Assembly (NCBI RefSeq): GCF_009766005.1
Contig: NZ_LMUK01000024.1
Coordinates: 54,982-118,981 of the forward strand
Source: Bradyrhizobium sp. S69
GTDB lineage: Bacteria; Pseudomonadota; Alphaproteobacteria; Rhizobiales; Xanthobacteraceae
DNA length: 64,000 nucleotides
Direction: 5' to 3'
Below, in pieces: positions 1 through 9,060 of this stretch (position 1 is its first letter; each line of letters starts with the position of its first letter). A model generated the notes under the pieces. The model ran no database searches and was not told the DNA's origin. It saw only the letters and a program-made list of their open reading frames with translations. Made by a program: the position numbers and the translations under genes.

Positions 1-1030
1 AGTTACCGGTGCCCTTGAATTCTTCGAAGATCACCTCGTCCATTCGGCTGCCGGTATCGACCAGCGCGGTGGCGATGATGGTCAGCGAACCGCCCTCCTC
101 GATGTTGCGCGCGGCGCCAAAGAAGCGCTTCGGCCGCTGCAACGCATTGGCGTCGACGCCGCCGGTCAGCACCTTGCCGGATGATGGCACCACGGTGTTG
201 TAGGCACGTCCCAGGCGGGTAATCGAGTCCAGCAGGATCACGACGTCACGGCCGTGTTCAACCAGCCGCTTGGCCTTCTCAATCACCATCTCGGCGACCT
301 GGACGTGACGCACGGCGGGCTCGTCGAAGGTCGATGAGACTACCTCGCCCTTCACCGAACGCTGCATGTCGGTGACTTCTTCCGGCCGCTCGTCGATCAA
401 CAACACGATCAAATAGCATTCGGGATGATTGGCGGTAATCGAGTGCGCGATGTTCTGCATCAGCACGGTTTTACCGGTGCGCGGCGGCGCCACGATCAGG
501 GCGCGCTGGCCCTTGCCGATCGGGGCCACGATGTCGATAACCCTTGCAGATAAGTCTTTTCGCGTGGGGTCTTCGAGTTCGAGCCGGAAGCGCTGATCCG
601 GAAACAACGGCGTCAAATTGTCGAAATTGACCTTGTGCTTGGACTTTTCCGGGTCTTCGAAATTCAGCGTATTGACCTTCAGCAGCGCGAAATAGCGTTC
701 GCCTTCCTTCGGGCTGCGAATATGGCCTTCGATGGTATCGCCGGTGCGCAGGCCGAAGCGGCGGATCTGCGACGGCGAGACGTAGATGTCATCCGGACCC
801 GGCAGATAATTGGCGTCCGGCGAACGTAGAAATCCAAAACCGTCGGAGAGAACCTCGACGACGCCCTCGCCGATGATGTCGGTTTCCTGGATCGCGAGTT
901 GCTTGAGAATGGCGAACATCAGCTCCTGCTTGCGCATGGTGCTGGCGTTTTCGACCCCTTTTTCCTCCGCAAACGTGACGAGCTCGGCCGGCGTCTGGGA
1001 TTTGAGGTCTTGAAGTTTTATTTCCCGCAT
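1..1030 (-). CDS. rho: Transcription termination factor Rho (C-terminus beyond the window)
   Basis: This is the hexameric RNA-dependent ATPase that terminates untranslated transcripts. Reading the minus strand from the ATG at 1030 gives 343 codons with no stop, so the last part (about 80 residues of the usual ~420) lies off the left edge. The start [14 protein letters not shown] is the standard Rho N-terminus. A cold-shock-like RNA-binding segment (GFGFLRS) is near residue 65, a Walker A motif (APPRTGKT) near 183 and the Walker B region ([10 protein letters not shown]) near 265. The gene lies downstream of hemJ on the same strand, 267 bases away, so it probably has its own promoter. Confidence 0.97.
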   Translation of the reverse strand, partial: MREIKLQDLKSQTPAELVTFAEEKGVENASTMRKQELMFAILKQLAIQETDIIGEGVVEVLSDGFGFLRSPDANYLPGPDDIYVSPSQIRRFGLRTGDTIEGHIRSPKEGERYFALLKVNTLNFEDPEKSKHKVNFDNLTPLFPDQRFRLELEDPTRKDLSARVIDIVAPIGKGQRALIVAPPRTGKTVLMQNIAHSITANHPECYLIVLLIDERPEEVTDMQRSVKGEVVSSTFDEPAVRHVQVAEMVIEKAKRLVEHGRDVVILLDSITRLGRAYNTVVPSSGKVLTGGVDANALQRPKRFFGAARNIEEGGSLTIIATALVDTGSRMDEVIFEEFKGTGN

Positions 1031-1297
1031 TGGGGTGGTCCTGTGGAGTAGCGAAGGGAGGGGGTGCGAGGTGGCTTGAAGGAAATGCGGACGCAAGATC
1101 AGGAAGGTCCGCAGGTCTAAGCTAGGAAATTGCCGGGTGAGGCTTCAAACCTGACGTGATGGCCGGCTCAACAACGAAGCCGAAGCACAACCACATCCGC
1201 CTGCGTGGGGTGGGACTTGACCAATATAGAAAACCGCACTGCGCTCTGCAAGGAGGTCCAAAGCGAAGATCACCCGCTTTGTCGAGAATCCCCTCCA

Positions 1298-1735
1298 TCA
1301 AAACGGCTTCACGACCACCAAAATCACGATTCCGATCATCAATACGGTCGGTACCTCATTGATAAGACGATAGAATCTCTGGCTTCGCGGATTTCGATCG
1401 GCAGCGAAATCCTTCACGCAGCGGGCAAAAAAGCCGTGGACCCCCGACAACAGCAGCACCAGCAAAAGTTTTCCGTGCAACCAGCCGGCGGAGAACCAAT
1501 GACCCGACCAGGCGAGGTAAAGCCCTGCCAGCCAGGTCACGATCATCGCGGGATTGATAATCGCCTTCAGCAACCGGCGTTCCATCACCTTGAACGTCTC
1601 GGACTGCTTCGATCCGGCCTCGGCCTCGCAATGGTAGACAAACAGCCGTGGCAGATAGAGCATTCCCGCCATCCACGCGATGACGGCAATGACGTGCAGG
1701 GCCTTGATCCATTCGTACACCGCGGGACGCCTCAC
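1298..1735 (-). CDS. hemJ: HemJ-type protoporphyrinogen IX oxidase
   Basis: A 145-residue membrane protein of the HemJ (UPF0093) family, which oxidises protoporphyrinogen IX to protoporphyrin IX in haem synthesis in bacteria that lack HemG/HemY. The family signature YEWIKALHVIAVIAWMAG, with its conserved His, is near the N-terminus, followed by LYLPRLFVYHC. Four hydrophobic segments span the whole protein, which is normal length. The MRRPAV prefix may be a start-site extension, because many homologues begin close to the YEWIKALH motif. It is upstream of rho on the same strand and borders the proposed chromosome origin. Confidence 0.92.
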   Translation of the reverse strand: MRRPAVYEWIKALHVIAVIAWMAGMLYLPRLFVYHCEAEAGSKQSETFKVMERRLLKAIINPAMIVTWLAGLYLAWSGHWFSAGWLHGKLLLVLLLSGVHGFFARCVKDFAADRNPRSQRFYRLINEVPTVLMIGIVILVVVKPF

Positions 1736-2190
1736 TCGTTCGATCGATCACCAGTCGCCACGAGGCTGGAACGTTTCAGCCAGTTTCAGCGTTGCCGGCA
1801 ACCGTGACTTGGTTCGAACGGAGACATATCCGCAAGCAGCCCTTTTCTAAAACAATATTATTAGAATCTTAAGTTTGAGTCTAAGTAGCCGTGGATTTGA
1901 CTCATAAAATTCTGTCCCGGAATTCTCCTGTCTTGTGCACATTCATCAACAACTCGGGCAGCAATTGTAGTCACGCGAATTACGCTACTGGCTTCAAGCG
2001 CTTGTGCCGTTCGATGGCCGGTTTATGAAGAGACAAATCCACATAACCCCACTATCATCGCAACCGTCGGATAAGTTATGCCGGACGGGAGCCCTGTGAA
2101 GAAAAAGCCGGGTTATCCCGGAACCATCGACCCGACCCCGATTCGAGCGGATAAGCTCCACAGAGATTCACAGGATACACAGGGTTCCCC
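1736..2190. other. oriC: Putative chromosomal replication origin (oriC)
   Basis: This is a 455-base non-coding gap between the outward-pointing hemJ and ppsR genes. Directly visible features are an AT-rich stretch at 1845-1915; DnaA-box-like 9-mers with 7 of 9 matches to TTATNCACA or better at 1933-1941, 2035-2043, 2164-2172 and 2173-2181; an AGCGGATAA at 2146-2154; TTATCC/GGATAA cores at 2069 and 2113; and five GANTC methylation sites at 1864, 1877, 1899, 2140 and 2165. A partial CtrA-like site (TTAA-N7-TCTA) begins at 1869. In Caulobacter and Rickettsia the origin adjoins the DUF299-maf-coaE-dnaQ-secB block, which is exactly what follows here. No box is a perfect consensus, so the call rests on context plus clustering. 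Confidence 0.65.
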
Positions 2191-3030
2191 GTGCCCACGA
2201 CCGGCAATTATTTTCACCTTCATCTGGTTTCCGATTCGACCGGCGAGACGCTGATCACGGTGGCGCGCGCGGTGGCCGCGCAGTATGCCAACGTGACGCC
2301 GGTCGAACATGTCTATCCGTTGGTGCGCAGCCAGAAGCAGCTCGATCGTGTGCTTGACGAGATCGAGGAAGCGCCCGGGATCGTGCTGTTCACCTTGCTC
2401 GAGAAGGACCTGGTGGCGCGGCTCGAAGCCAAGTGCAAGGAAATCAACATCCCGAGCCTTTCGATCATCGGGCCGGTGATGCAATTGTTTCAGGCCTATC
2501 TTGGTGCGGCGACGACTGGCCGCGTCGGCGCGCAGCACACCTTGAACGCCGAATATTTCAGGCGGATCGACGCGCTGAACTACTCCATGATTCACGATGA
2601 CGGGCAGCATGTCGAAGGCCTCGAAGAGGCCGATGTGGTGCTGGTCGGCGTATCCCGCACGTCGAAGACGCCGACGTCGATTTATCTTGCCAACCGTGGC
2701 GTACGCACCGCCAACGTTCCGCTGGTGCCGGGTATTGCGATCCCGCATCAACTGGAGAATTTGAAAAAGCCGCTGGTGGTCAGCTTGCATGCGACACCGG
2801 AACGGCTGATCCAGATCCGTCAGAACCGACTGTTGAGCATCGGCGCCGGATCCGGCAATGACGACTATATCGATCGCCAGTCGGTGACGGATGAAGTCGC
2901 GTTCGCGCGACGGCTGAGCGCCAAGTTCAACTGGGCGCTGCTCGATGTGACGCGGCGATCGATCGAGGAAACCTCGGCTGCGATCATGAAATTGCTGGCC
3001 GATCGGCAACGTCAGCAACTTTCGGAATGA
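2191..3030 (+). CDS. ppsR: Pyruvate phosphate dikinase regulatory protein (DUF299 kinase/phosphorylase)
   Basis: A 279-residue member of the DUF299/PSRP family. These bifunctional enzymes use ADP to phosphorylate, and Pi to dephosphorylate, a threonine of pyruvate phosphate dikinase or PEP synthase, switching gluconeogenic flux. The N-terminal [13 protein letters not shown] motif and the P-loop-like GVSRTSKT at residues 153-160 are diagnostic. Translation starts at GTG, with an AGGG Shine-Dalgarno just upstream that overlaps the edge of the proposed origin. It is the first gene of the rightward maf-coaE-dnaQ run. Confidence 0.93.
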   Translation: MPTTGNYFHLHLVSDSTGETLITVARAVAAQYANVTPVEHVYPLVRSQKQLDRVLDEIEEAPGIVLFTLLEKDLVARLEAKCKEINIPSLSIIGPVMQLFQAYLGAATTGRVGAQHTLNAEYFRRIDALNYSMIHDDGQHVEGLEEADVVLVGVSRTSKTPTSIYLANRGVRTANVPLVPGIAIPHQLENLKKPLVVSLHATPERLIQIRQNRLLSIGAGSGNDDYIDRQSVTDEVAFARRLSAKFNWALLDVTRRSIEETSAAIMKLLADRQRQQLSE

Positions 3031-3040
3031 TCATCCGGCG

Positions 3041-3649
3041 ATGACGATCTGGCGCGGAAAGCATCCGTTGATACTCGCCTCGCAAAGCCGTGCGCGGCAG
3101 GCGCTGCTGGCCAATGCGGGCATCGCTTTCGAGGCTATACCGGCCGACATAGATGAGCGGGAGATTCAGCGGGCCTCCGGCCTTTCGGCGCCGGGCGAAA
3201 TTGCCTCGCTGCTGGCCCGCGAAAAAGCGCTGTGGGTTTCCTCGCATCACCCCGACAGGATTGTCGTCGGCGCGGATCAAACGCTGGCGTTGGGAAAACG
3301 GCTCTTCAGCAAACCGTCCGGCCGCGCGCAGGCCGCGGAGCAACTGCAAAGCCTAGCCGGCAACAGCCATGAACTGCATTCTGCCGTTGCTGTCGCATGC
3401 GACGGCAAGATCGTGTTTGAAACGGTTGCCATCGCGCGCATGGCCATGCGGCCGTTGCGCGAGGCAGAGATCGAGACCTATCTCGATGAAGCCGGCGAGG
3501 CCGTGACGACCAGCGTTGGCGCCTATCAGCTCGAAGGGCTCGGCATCCACTTGTTCGAACGCATCGAAGGTGATCATTTCACCATTCTGGGTCTGCCGCT
3601 GCTGCCGTTGCTGGCGTTCCTGCGCGGCGAAGGCCTGCTTGCGATATAG
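3041..3649 (+). CDS. maf: Maf-family nucleotide pyrophosphatase
   Basis: A 202-residue Maf/Ham1-superfamily protein that hydrolyses non-canonical nucleoside triphosphates (dTTP/UTP or modified bases, depending on subfamily) to monophosphates. The N-terminal LILASQSRARQALLANAG motif and the following PADIDE are the family nucleotide-binding signature. GADQTLALGKRLFSKP and the C-terminal TSVGAYQLEG segment complete the active site. It starts 10 bases after ppsR and is followed 26 bases later by coaE. In many other alphaproteobacteria aroE lies between maf and coaE; it is missing here. Confidence 0.92.
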   Translation: MTIWRGKHPLILASQSRARQALLANAGIAFEAIPADIDEREIQRASGLSAPGEIASLLAREKALWVSSHHPDRIVVGADQTLALGKRLFSKPSGRAQAAEQLQSLAGNSHELHSAVAVACDGKIVFETVAIARMAMRPLREAEIETYLDEAGEAVTTSVGAYQLEGLGIHLFERIEGDHFTILGLPLLPLLAFLRGEGLLAI

Positions 3650-3675
3650 AGATCGATGCGAATGGGTACGGTGCG

Positions 3676-4275
3676 ATGATTATTCTGGGGTTGACCGGCT
3701 CGATCGGGATGGGGAAATCGACCACCGCAAAGCTGTTCACTGAGGCCGGCGTCCCGGTTTACGACGCCGATGCAACCGTTCACCTGATCTACGAGGGCGA
3801 GGCGGCGCCGGCGATCGAGGCGGCGTTTCCAGGCACCACCGTGGACGGCAAGGTCGATCGCACAAAATTGTCGGCCCGGGTGCTGCACGATGCCGCCGCG
3901 ATCAAACGGCTTGAGCAGGTCGTTCATCCGATGCTCGGCGCCTATCATCAAAAGTTCTTGCGCGATGCCGAGCAATCCGGCGCGCCGGTTGCGGTGGTGG
4001 ACGTTCCGTTGTTGTTCGAGACCGGCGGCGAAAAGCGCGTCGATGCGGTGGTGGTGGTGACGACGTCGCCCGACATTCAGCGCCAGCGGATTCTTGCGCG
4101 CGACAACATGACGGCTGAAAAGCTCGATGCCATTCTGGCGCGACAACTGCCCGACGCCGAAAAGCGCAAGCGCGCGGATTTTGTCGTGGATACATCGGAC
4201 GGGCTCGAGCCGGTGCGCGCACGAATCCGGGACATCCTGGACGAGGCTGCTAAGATGCCGCGACGGCGAGCCTGA
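3676..4275 (+). CDS. coaE: Dephospho-CoA kinase
   Basis: This enzyme catalyses the last step of coenzyme A synthesis, ATP-dependent phosphorylation of the 3'-hydroxyl of dephospho-CoA. The 199-residue length is typical. The N-terminal P-loop GSIGMGKST (residues 8-16) is followed by the CoaE motif VYDADATVH and, mid-protein, by DVPLLFETGG, a segment highly conserved in the family. It is tightly packed between maf and dnaQ, so probably cotranscribed with them. Confidence 0.95.
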   Translation: MIILGLTGSIGMGKSTTAKLFTEAGVPVYDADATVHLIYEGEAAPAIEAAFPGTTVDGKVDRTKLSARVLHDAAAIKRLEQVVHPMLGAYHQKFLRDAEQSGAPVAVVDVPLLFETGGEKRVDAVVVVTTSPDIQRQRILARDNMTAEKLDAILARQLPDAEKRKRADFVVDTSDGLEPVRARIRDILDEAAKMPRRRA

Positions 4276-4312
4276 TTCGCCGCATCCTCAAGGTTTCTTC
4301 CGGTTCTGACTG

Positions 4313-5002
4313 ATGCGTGAAATCGTTCTCGATACCGAGACCACGGGCCTTGACCCGCTGCGCGGCGATCGGCTGGTCGAAATCGGCTGCGTCGAGATCT
4401 TCAACCGGATGCCGACCGGCCAGACCTATCACGTCTACATAAACCCCGAACGCGACATGCCGAAGGAAGCCTTCGATGTGCACGGGCTATCGGGCGAGTT
4501 CCTGGCCGACAAGCCGCTGTTTTCAGCGGTCGTGGAGGGTTTCCTGGAATTCATCGGCGACGCGCCGCTGGTAATCCACAACGCCTCGTTCGATATCGGC
4601 TTCATCAACGCCGAGCTCGAGCGCATCAAGCAGCCGGCGATTTCACGCGAGCGACTGGTCGATACGCTGTTGCTGGCGCGGCGCAAGCACCCAGGCGTCT
4701 CGAACCGTCTCGACGATCTCTGTTCGCGCTATGCGATTGATAATTCCCGCCGCACCAAGCACGGCGCGTTGCTGGACTCCGAGCTGCTCGCCGAGGTCTA
4801 TATCGACCTGATCGGCGCACGGCAGTCGCAGCTGATCCTGGCGGCGGAAGTTCGCGACAGCCGCTCCGGCGGCGTAGGCGAAATGCCGCGCCGGCAGCGG
4901 ACCGAGCCGCTGGCGCCGCGAATCTCGGATGAGGATCGCGCCGCGCACCGGGCCTTTGTCGCCACGCTGGGCGACAAGCCGATCTGGAATGATTTTCTAT
5001 AG
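4313..5002 (+). CDS. dnaQ: DNA polymerase III epsilon subunit (3'-5' proofreading exonuclease)
   Basis: A 229-residue DEDD-family exonuclease that proofreads for the replicative polymerase. Exo I is the N-terminal VLDTETTGLDP, whose D7 and E9 bind metal. Exo II is HNASFDIGFINAEL and Exo III is in HGALLDSELLAEVY. The C-terminal tail (KPIWNDF) is the short segment that usually contacts the alpha subunit. It ends a rightward run with ppsR, maf and coaE and converges on secB across a terminator hairpin. Confidence 0.95.
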   Translation: MREIVLDTETTGLDPLRGDRLVEIGCVEIFNRMPTGQTYHVYINPERDMPKEAFDVHGLSGEFLADKPLFSAVVEGFLEFIGDAPLVIHNASFDIGFINAELERIKQPAISRERLVDTLLLARRKHPGVSNRLDDLCSRYAIDNSRRTKHGALLDSELLAEVYIDLIGARQSQLILAAEVRDSRSGGVGEMPRRQRTEPLAPRISDEDRAAHRAFVATLGDKPIWNDFL

Positions 5003-5050
5003 CGTTTTCGAGCGAAGTGGATGCCGGTTCGCGTCAAGAAAACGCGTCAA
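5001..5050. repeat. Dispersed repeat, family B (copy 1)
   Basis: A roughly 50-base element of the form AGCGTTTTCGAGCGAAGTGG...AAGAAAACGCGTC, starting inside the dnaQ stop codon. The same sequence recurs at 6831-6880, and a degenerate copy is at 5628-5685. The ends are partly complementary (GCGTTTTC / GAAAACGC), so the transcript can fold. Confidence 0.8.
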
Positions 5051-5060
5051 AAGAAGAATC

Positions 5061-5098
5061 CAGAGCCCGGTTCTGATTGAATCAGACCGGGCTTTGGG
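5061..5098. terminator. Bidirectional terminator between dnaQ and secB
   Basis: A long hairpin lies between convergent genes. The arms AGCCCGGTTCTGATT and AATCAGACCGGGCT pair with one bulge, followed on the plus strand by TTTGGGCGTTT and on the minus strand by a T-rich stretch. It is placed to end both dnaQ and secB transcripts. Confidence 0.7.
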
Positions 5099-5120
5099 CG
5101 TTTGAGCTTTTAGGCTGCCG

Positions 5121-5612
5121 TTAGCTTGGCTTGATCTGGGCCGCCTCCGCCGCGGCGGCTTGCCGTGCGATGTTCTGGCGGTACAGGCCGACGAAATCGA
5201 CTGGATCGAGCATCAGCGGCGGGAAGCCGCCATCGCGGACCGAGGTCGCGATGATTTCGCGCGCGAATGGGAACAACAGCCGCGGGCATTCGATCATGAT
5301 CATCGGGTGCAGGTTTTCCTGCGGCACGTTGACGATGCGGAAAACGCCGGCATAGGTGAGGTCGAAGCTGAACAGCACCTTGCCGGCATTCTCGGCCTTG
5401 CCTTCGACCAGAAGTGATACTTCATATTCATTTTCGCCGACGTTGTTGGCGTTGACGTTGATCTGGATATTGATCGCGGGCTGCTGCGCCTGCGGCCCCA
5501 GCGAGGCCGGCGCGTTCGGGTTTTCGAACGACAGGTCCTTGGTATACTGCGCCAGCACGTTCAACTGGGGGGGAGGGGCTGCCTCGGGGGTCGCGCCGTT
5601 GCCGTTGGTCAT
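5121..5612 (-). CDS. secB: Protein-export chaperone SecB
   Basis: A 163-residue cytosolic chaperone that keeps preproteins unfolded and delivers them to SecA. The core [27 protein letters not shown] and the conserved [26 protein letters not shown] segment identify it. The open frame extends upstream to 5726, but the ATG at 5612 ([11 protein letters not shown]) has a good AGGAGAG ribosome site and matches the usual SecB length, so I use it. It belongs to the conserved coaE-dnaQ-secB neighbourhood. Confidence 0.95.
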   Translation of the reverse strand: MTNGNGATPEAAPPPQLNVLAQYTKDLSFENPNAPASLGPQAQQPAINIQINVNANNVGENEYEVSLLVEGKAENAGKVLFSFDLTYAGVFRIVNVPQENLHPMIMIECPRLLFPFAREIIATSVRDGGFPPLMLDPVDFVGLYRQNIARQAAAAEAAQIKPS

Positions 5613-6126
5613 CGAAATCTCTCCTGGAGCGTTTTCAAGCGAGCAGGGACCGGTTTGGCTTCCGAATTCGCTCAAACGGCGAATAGGCCTCTGTCGGGGC
5701 GAGTGGCTATCATAGCCCCGCCTCATTCCACAAGGATGACTCTGGGGCCGCGATCGGGCGTTCCGCTGGGCTCCAGGCTGGTGCGGCCGGCCGGGCCATC
5801 AAAAGCCGTCCCCCGGACGGTACATTAGGGTGCCGTCTAAATTATTGAATATGCGCGATTTCCGGGCATCATCGGATTTCCCCTCGCGGCCAAAACCGGC
5901 TACAATTCGAAGGTGGCAAACGGGTGAGAGCATCGGCCTGTCCGGTTTCCTTGGCCTGTTTCCTCCGGCATGGCCTTTCATGCCAAAGCGCGCCATTGGC
6001 TGGGCACAGTTTTGGGCCTACATGCTGCGGACTTAATCCATGAGGTAATCTCGACCGTCCCTCACGGGGCGAACGCTCTACCGCCGGACCTAATTGCCTG
6101 CGTGAGAATCAGAAAGCGAATGCGAC
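5613..6126. other. Non-coding divergent gap, secB / Tim44-like gene
   Basis: This 514-base stretch between divergent genes holds a degenerate family-B repeat at 5628-5685 and presumably the promoters for secB and the Tim44-like gene. Short frames inside it have no family resemblance and no convincing ribosome sites. fxsA, which I would expect near here in relatives, is not present. Confidence 0.6.
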
Positions 6127-6831
6127 GTGGACATTTACACCATCATCTTCCTGGCGCTGGCGGTCTTCATCTTCCTGCGTCTGCGCAATGTCCTCGGGCA
6201 GCGCACCGGGAATGAGCGGCCGCCCTATGATCGCACGGCACGCAATGTCGCGCAGGGCGCACCCGACAACAACGTGGTTCCGATCCCGGGCACGGTGATC
6301 GACCAGGCGCCACTGGTGCCGACGGCAGATGTGGTTCCCCCGAGCGATCGCTGGAAGGGCCTCGCCGAGCCGGGTACGCCGCTGGCCCAGGGACTGGACG
6401 CCATTGCCGCGCAGGATTCGTCGTTCGATCCGCAACATTTCATCAGCGGCGCCAAGGGCGCCTATGAGATGATCGTACTGGCTTTCGCCAATGGCGATCG
6501 CCGCTCTCTAAAGGATCTGTTGTCATCCGAGGTGTATGAGAGCTTCGAAACCGTGATCAAGGATCGCGAGAAGCGCGAGCAGAAGACCGAGACCCGCTTC
6601 GTTTCGATCGACAAGGCGGAACTCGTCAATGCGGAAGCGCGGGATCGGGCGGCACAGCTCACCGTCCGCTTCGTGTCGCAGATGATTTCGGTCACCCGCG
6701 ACAAGGCCGGCACGATCATCGACGGCAACCCGGACAAGGTCGCCGACATTACCGATGTTTGGACATTTGCCCGTGACGTTACTTCACGCGATCCGAACTG
6801 GAAGCTGGTTGGCACGGGTAGCGTCCACTAA
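6127..6831 (+). CDS. Tim44-like domain membrane protein (TimA-type)
   Basis: A 234-residue protein with one N-terminal membrane segment (IYTIIFLALAVFIFLRL), a low-complexity linker and a C-terminal Tim44-like domain (residues ~95-230, including FISGAKGAYEMIVLAFANGD and VWTFARDVTSRDPNWKLVGT). The fold is shared with mitochondrial Tim44; alphaproteobacterial versions are inner-membrane proteins proposed to assist membrane protein biogenesis. Translation starts at GTG. The stop codon overlaps a family-B repeat, and mltA follows. Confidence 0.85.
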   Translation: MDIYTIIFLALAVFIFLRLRNVLGQRTGNERPPYDRTARNVAQGAPDNNVVPIPGTVIDQAPLVPTADVVPPSDRWKGLAEPGTPLAQGLDAIAAQDSSFDPQHFISGAKGAYEMIVLAFANGDRRSLKDLLSSEVYESFETVIKDREKREQKTETRFVSIDKAELVNAEARDRAAQLTVRFVSQMISVTRDKAGTIIDGNPDKVADITDVWTFARDVTSRDPNWKLVGTGSVH

Positions 6832-6880
6832 AGCGTTTTCAAGCGAAGTGGATACCGGTTCGCGTGAAGAAAACGCGTCC
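6831..6880. repeat. Dispersed repeat, family B (copy 2)
   Basis: Near-identical to the copy after dnaQ (AAGCGTTTTCAAGCGAAGTGG...AAGAAAACGCGTC). It lies between the Tim44-like gene and mltA and overlaps the stop codon of the former. Confidence 0.8.
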
Positions 6881-6964
6881 AATCAAAAATCAAGTGCTGC
6901 CGCGCTGAGGTTCCTGCAGCGGGGGCTGCACGCTGGCATCAGGACTTTCAGATCCAAAGGCGGC

Positions 6965-8431
6965 GTGAAATTCGCCGTTGCCGCAACCGCGATCGCGGTC
7001 AGCCTGTCGCTGGCGCCGATCCCCGCCGATGGCGCCCGGACACGTCATCTGCCCTATCCCCAGCTGGCTTTTCCGTTCGTGATCAGCGGCAGCCAATATG
7101 CTCCGCTGGCCTGGTCCGATATTGCGGGCTGGAACGACGACGACCATCTGGCCGCCTACAAGGCGTTTCGCACCAGTTGCAAGGCGATCAATGGGCAGAC
7201 CGGCCCCGCCGCCGATTCGAAGGCGCTGGGCATCTCGCTGCGCGATCCCTGCCGCGCCGCGCGAGCGACCGAGATGACCGATAGCGGCAAGGCGCGGGCG
7301 TTTTTCGAGGAATATTTCCTGCCGCTGCGGATCTCGCGGCTCGGCGAAGATGCCGGCTTCGTCACCGGTTATTACGAGCCGATCATCGATGGGTCGAAAA
7401 CCAGGACCGACGTCTATACCGTCCCGGTCTATCGCCGTCCGTCCAATCTTTTTGTCCGTGGCTACACGCAGGACTCGCCCGAACTGCCCAATAAAGGCCA
7501 AGTGTATCGCAAGATCGGGCGGCGCAAGCTGGTGCCTTATTACGACCGTGCGCAAATCGAAGACGGCGCGATTGCCGGCCGTGGCCTCGAAATATGCTGG
7601 CTCAAAAGCCAGACCGATTTGCTGTTCTCCCAGATCCAGGGCTCGGCGCGGGTTCGGCTCGAGGATGGCTCGACCATCCGGATCAACTACGCTGCGCATA
7701 ATGGCTATCCCTATACGGCGGTTGGCCGCGTCCTGATCGACCGCGGCATCATCCCGAAAGAGCAGATGTCGATGCAGAAGATCAGGGAGTGGATGGATCA
7801 AAACCCCGATGGCGCCAAGGATCTGCGGCGGCAGAACCGGGCCTATGTGTTCTTTCGCGAAGTGCAATTGTCCGACAAGGACGAAGCGGTCGGCGCGCAG
7901 GGCGTGCCGCTGACGCCGGGCCGGTCGATCGCGGTCGATAATTCGCTTCACGTCTATGGCACGCCGTTTTTCATCGAAGGCGAATTGCCGATCGAATCCG
8001 AGATGTCGAAGACGCCGTTCCGCCGGCTGATGATCGCGCAGGATACCGGATCGGCGATCACGGGCCCGGCGCGGGCCGATCTGTATTTCGGCGCCGGCGC
8101 GGATGCCGCGCGGGTCTCCGGCCGGCTGCGGCACAACATGCACTTCGTCATGCTGGTGCCGAAGAGCCTCGATCCGGTGGCGCGCGGTCACCAGATGCCG
8201 CTGCCGGATCCGAGGCCGTCGGCGAAAATCGCCAGGCTGTTTCCGCAAGTCGATCCGCAGAAGGGCCAAAATAACGCGCCCGCCGCCGCGCCGCCGCCAT
8301 CGACCGCGGCGCAGGCATCGAGCGCCCAGACCGATGCCGGCAAAGCAGTCCCGCTGCCGACGGCGCGACCGGACGTCAAACCCGACCATGAGCAGCGCCG
8401 CCATCGGCGCCGGCATTATCGCAGCAATTGA
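6965..8431 (+). CDS. mltA: Membrane-bound lytic murein transglycosylase A
   Basis: This enzyme cleaves the MurNAc-GlcNAc bond of peptidoglycan with 1,6-anhydro ring formation. The MltA domain (GFVTGYYEPIIDGS, VPVYRRPSNL, GSARVRLEDGSTIRINYAAHNG) is followed by a 3D domain with conserved Asp residues (VDNSLHVYGTPFFI, LMIAQDTGSAITGPARADLYFG). The open frame begins at 6755 inside the Tim44-like gene and the repeat. The GTG at 6965, after AAAGG, gives 488 residues with a clean signal peptide (KFAVAATAIAVSLSLAP), so I prefer that start. The C-terminus is a Pro/Ala-rich basic tail. Confidence 0.9.
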   Translation: MKFAVAATAIAVSLSLAPIPADGARTRHLPYPQLAFPFVISGSQYAPLAWSDIAGWNDDDHLAAYKAFRTSCKAINGQTGPAADSKALGISLRDPCRAARATEMTDSGKARAFFEEYFLPLRISRLGEDAGFVTGYYEPIIDGSKTRTDVYTVPVYRRPSNLFVRGYTQDSPELPNKGQVYRKIGRRKLVPYYDRAQIEDGAIAGRGLEICWLKSQTDLLFSQIQGSARVRLEDGSTIRINYAAHNGYPYTAVGRVLIDRGIIPKEQMSMQKIREWMDQNPDGAKDLRRQNRAYVFFREVQLSDKDEAVGAQGVPLTPGRSIAVDNSLHVYGTPFFIEGELPIESEMSKTPFRRLMIAQDTGSAITGPARADLYFGAGADAARVSGRLRHNMHFVMLVPKSLDPVARGHQMPLPDPRPSAKIARLFPQVDPQKGQNNAPAAAPPPSTAAQASSAQTDAGKAVPLPTARPDVKPDHEQRRHRRRHYRSN

Positions 8432-9036
8432 TGAAGCGTCCTCGCGTCATTCCCGAACTGGTCGATCCGCCGCGGCGCAAGCGCGCGCTCAGCGAAGAAG
8501 AGCGCGTGCTGTGGGAGAGCGTGGCCAAGCAGACAAAACCGCTGCGGAAAAAGCCTCGCCTTGCCAAGACGACTCACAAGGCGGCTCACGAGACTGAGGC
8601 GCCGGCTGTCGCAAAACCGATCGCCTCGCCGTCGCCGGTCAGCCACGCCAAAATGTTACGGCCGGCAAAACCCGATGTGCCCCAGGCGCCGCCACCTTTG
8701 GCGCCGCTCGGGCGCCGCGAGCGTTCGCAGCTTTCACGTGGGCGCAAGGAAATCGATGCCCGGCTCGACCTGCATGGCATGACGCAGACCCGCGCCCATC
8801 GCGTGCTGACGGATTTCCTGCATCGGGCTCACGCCGACGGCCTGACCTTCGTCCTCATCATCACCGGCAAGGGCAAGATGGGAGCCGAATCCGAGCGCGG
8901 CGTGCTGCGCCGCCAGGTGCCGCAATGGCTCGGCCTGCCGGAATTCCGCAGCCTGGTGGTAGGATTTGAAGAAGCGCATGTCGGCCATGGCGGCGCCGGT
9001 GCGCTCTATGTGCGGATCAGGCGGGTGCGGATTTAG
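8431..9036 (+). CDS. Smr-domain protein
   Basis: A 201-residue protein with a basic, disordered N-terminal half and a C-terminal Smr domain. The domain carries the two family motifs LDLHGMTQ (near residue 110) and TGKGKMG...RGVLRRQVPQWL, plus the terminal HGGAGALYVRIRR. Smr domains are nicking nucleases or RNA/ribosome-rescue endonucleases in other proteins; the role of this stand-alone type is not settled. The ATG overlaps the mltA stop (TGATG), indicating translational coupling. The frame opens one codon earlier at a TTG, which I do not favour. Confidence 0.88.
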   Translation: MKRPRVIPELVDPPRRKRALSEEERVLWESVAKQTKPLRKKPRLAKTTHKAAHETEAPAVAKPIASPSPVSHAKMLRPAKPDVPQAPPPLAPLGRRERSQLSRGRKEIDARLDLHGMTQTRAHRVLTDFLHRAHADGLTFVLIITGKGKMGAESERGVLRRQVPQWLGLPEFRSLVVGFEEAHVGHGGAGALYVRIRRVRI

Positions 9037-9060
9037 AGATTAGATCAAGCCATAGCAGCA

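Noticed and set aside
24..829. Short plus-strand frames over the left edge
   Set aside because: They are antisense to rho, which is unmistakable on the other strand.
1811..1822. TTGGTTCGAACG considered as a tRNA T-arm
   Set aside because: No cloverleaf or acceptor stem can be formed around it; no tRNA was found elsewhere either.
6755..6964. Upstream extension of mltA
   Set aside because: It overlaps the Tim44-like gene and a dispersed repeat. A GTG at 6965 gives a proper signal peptide.
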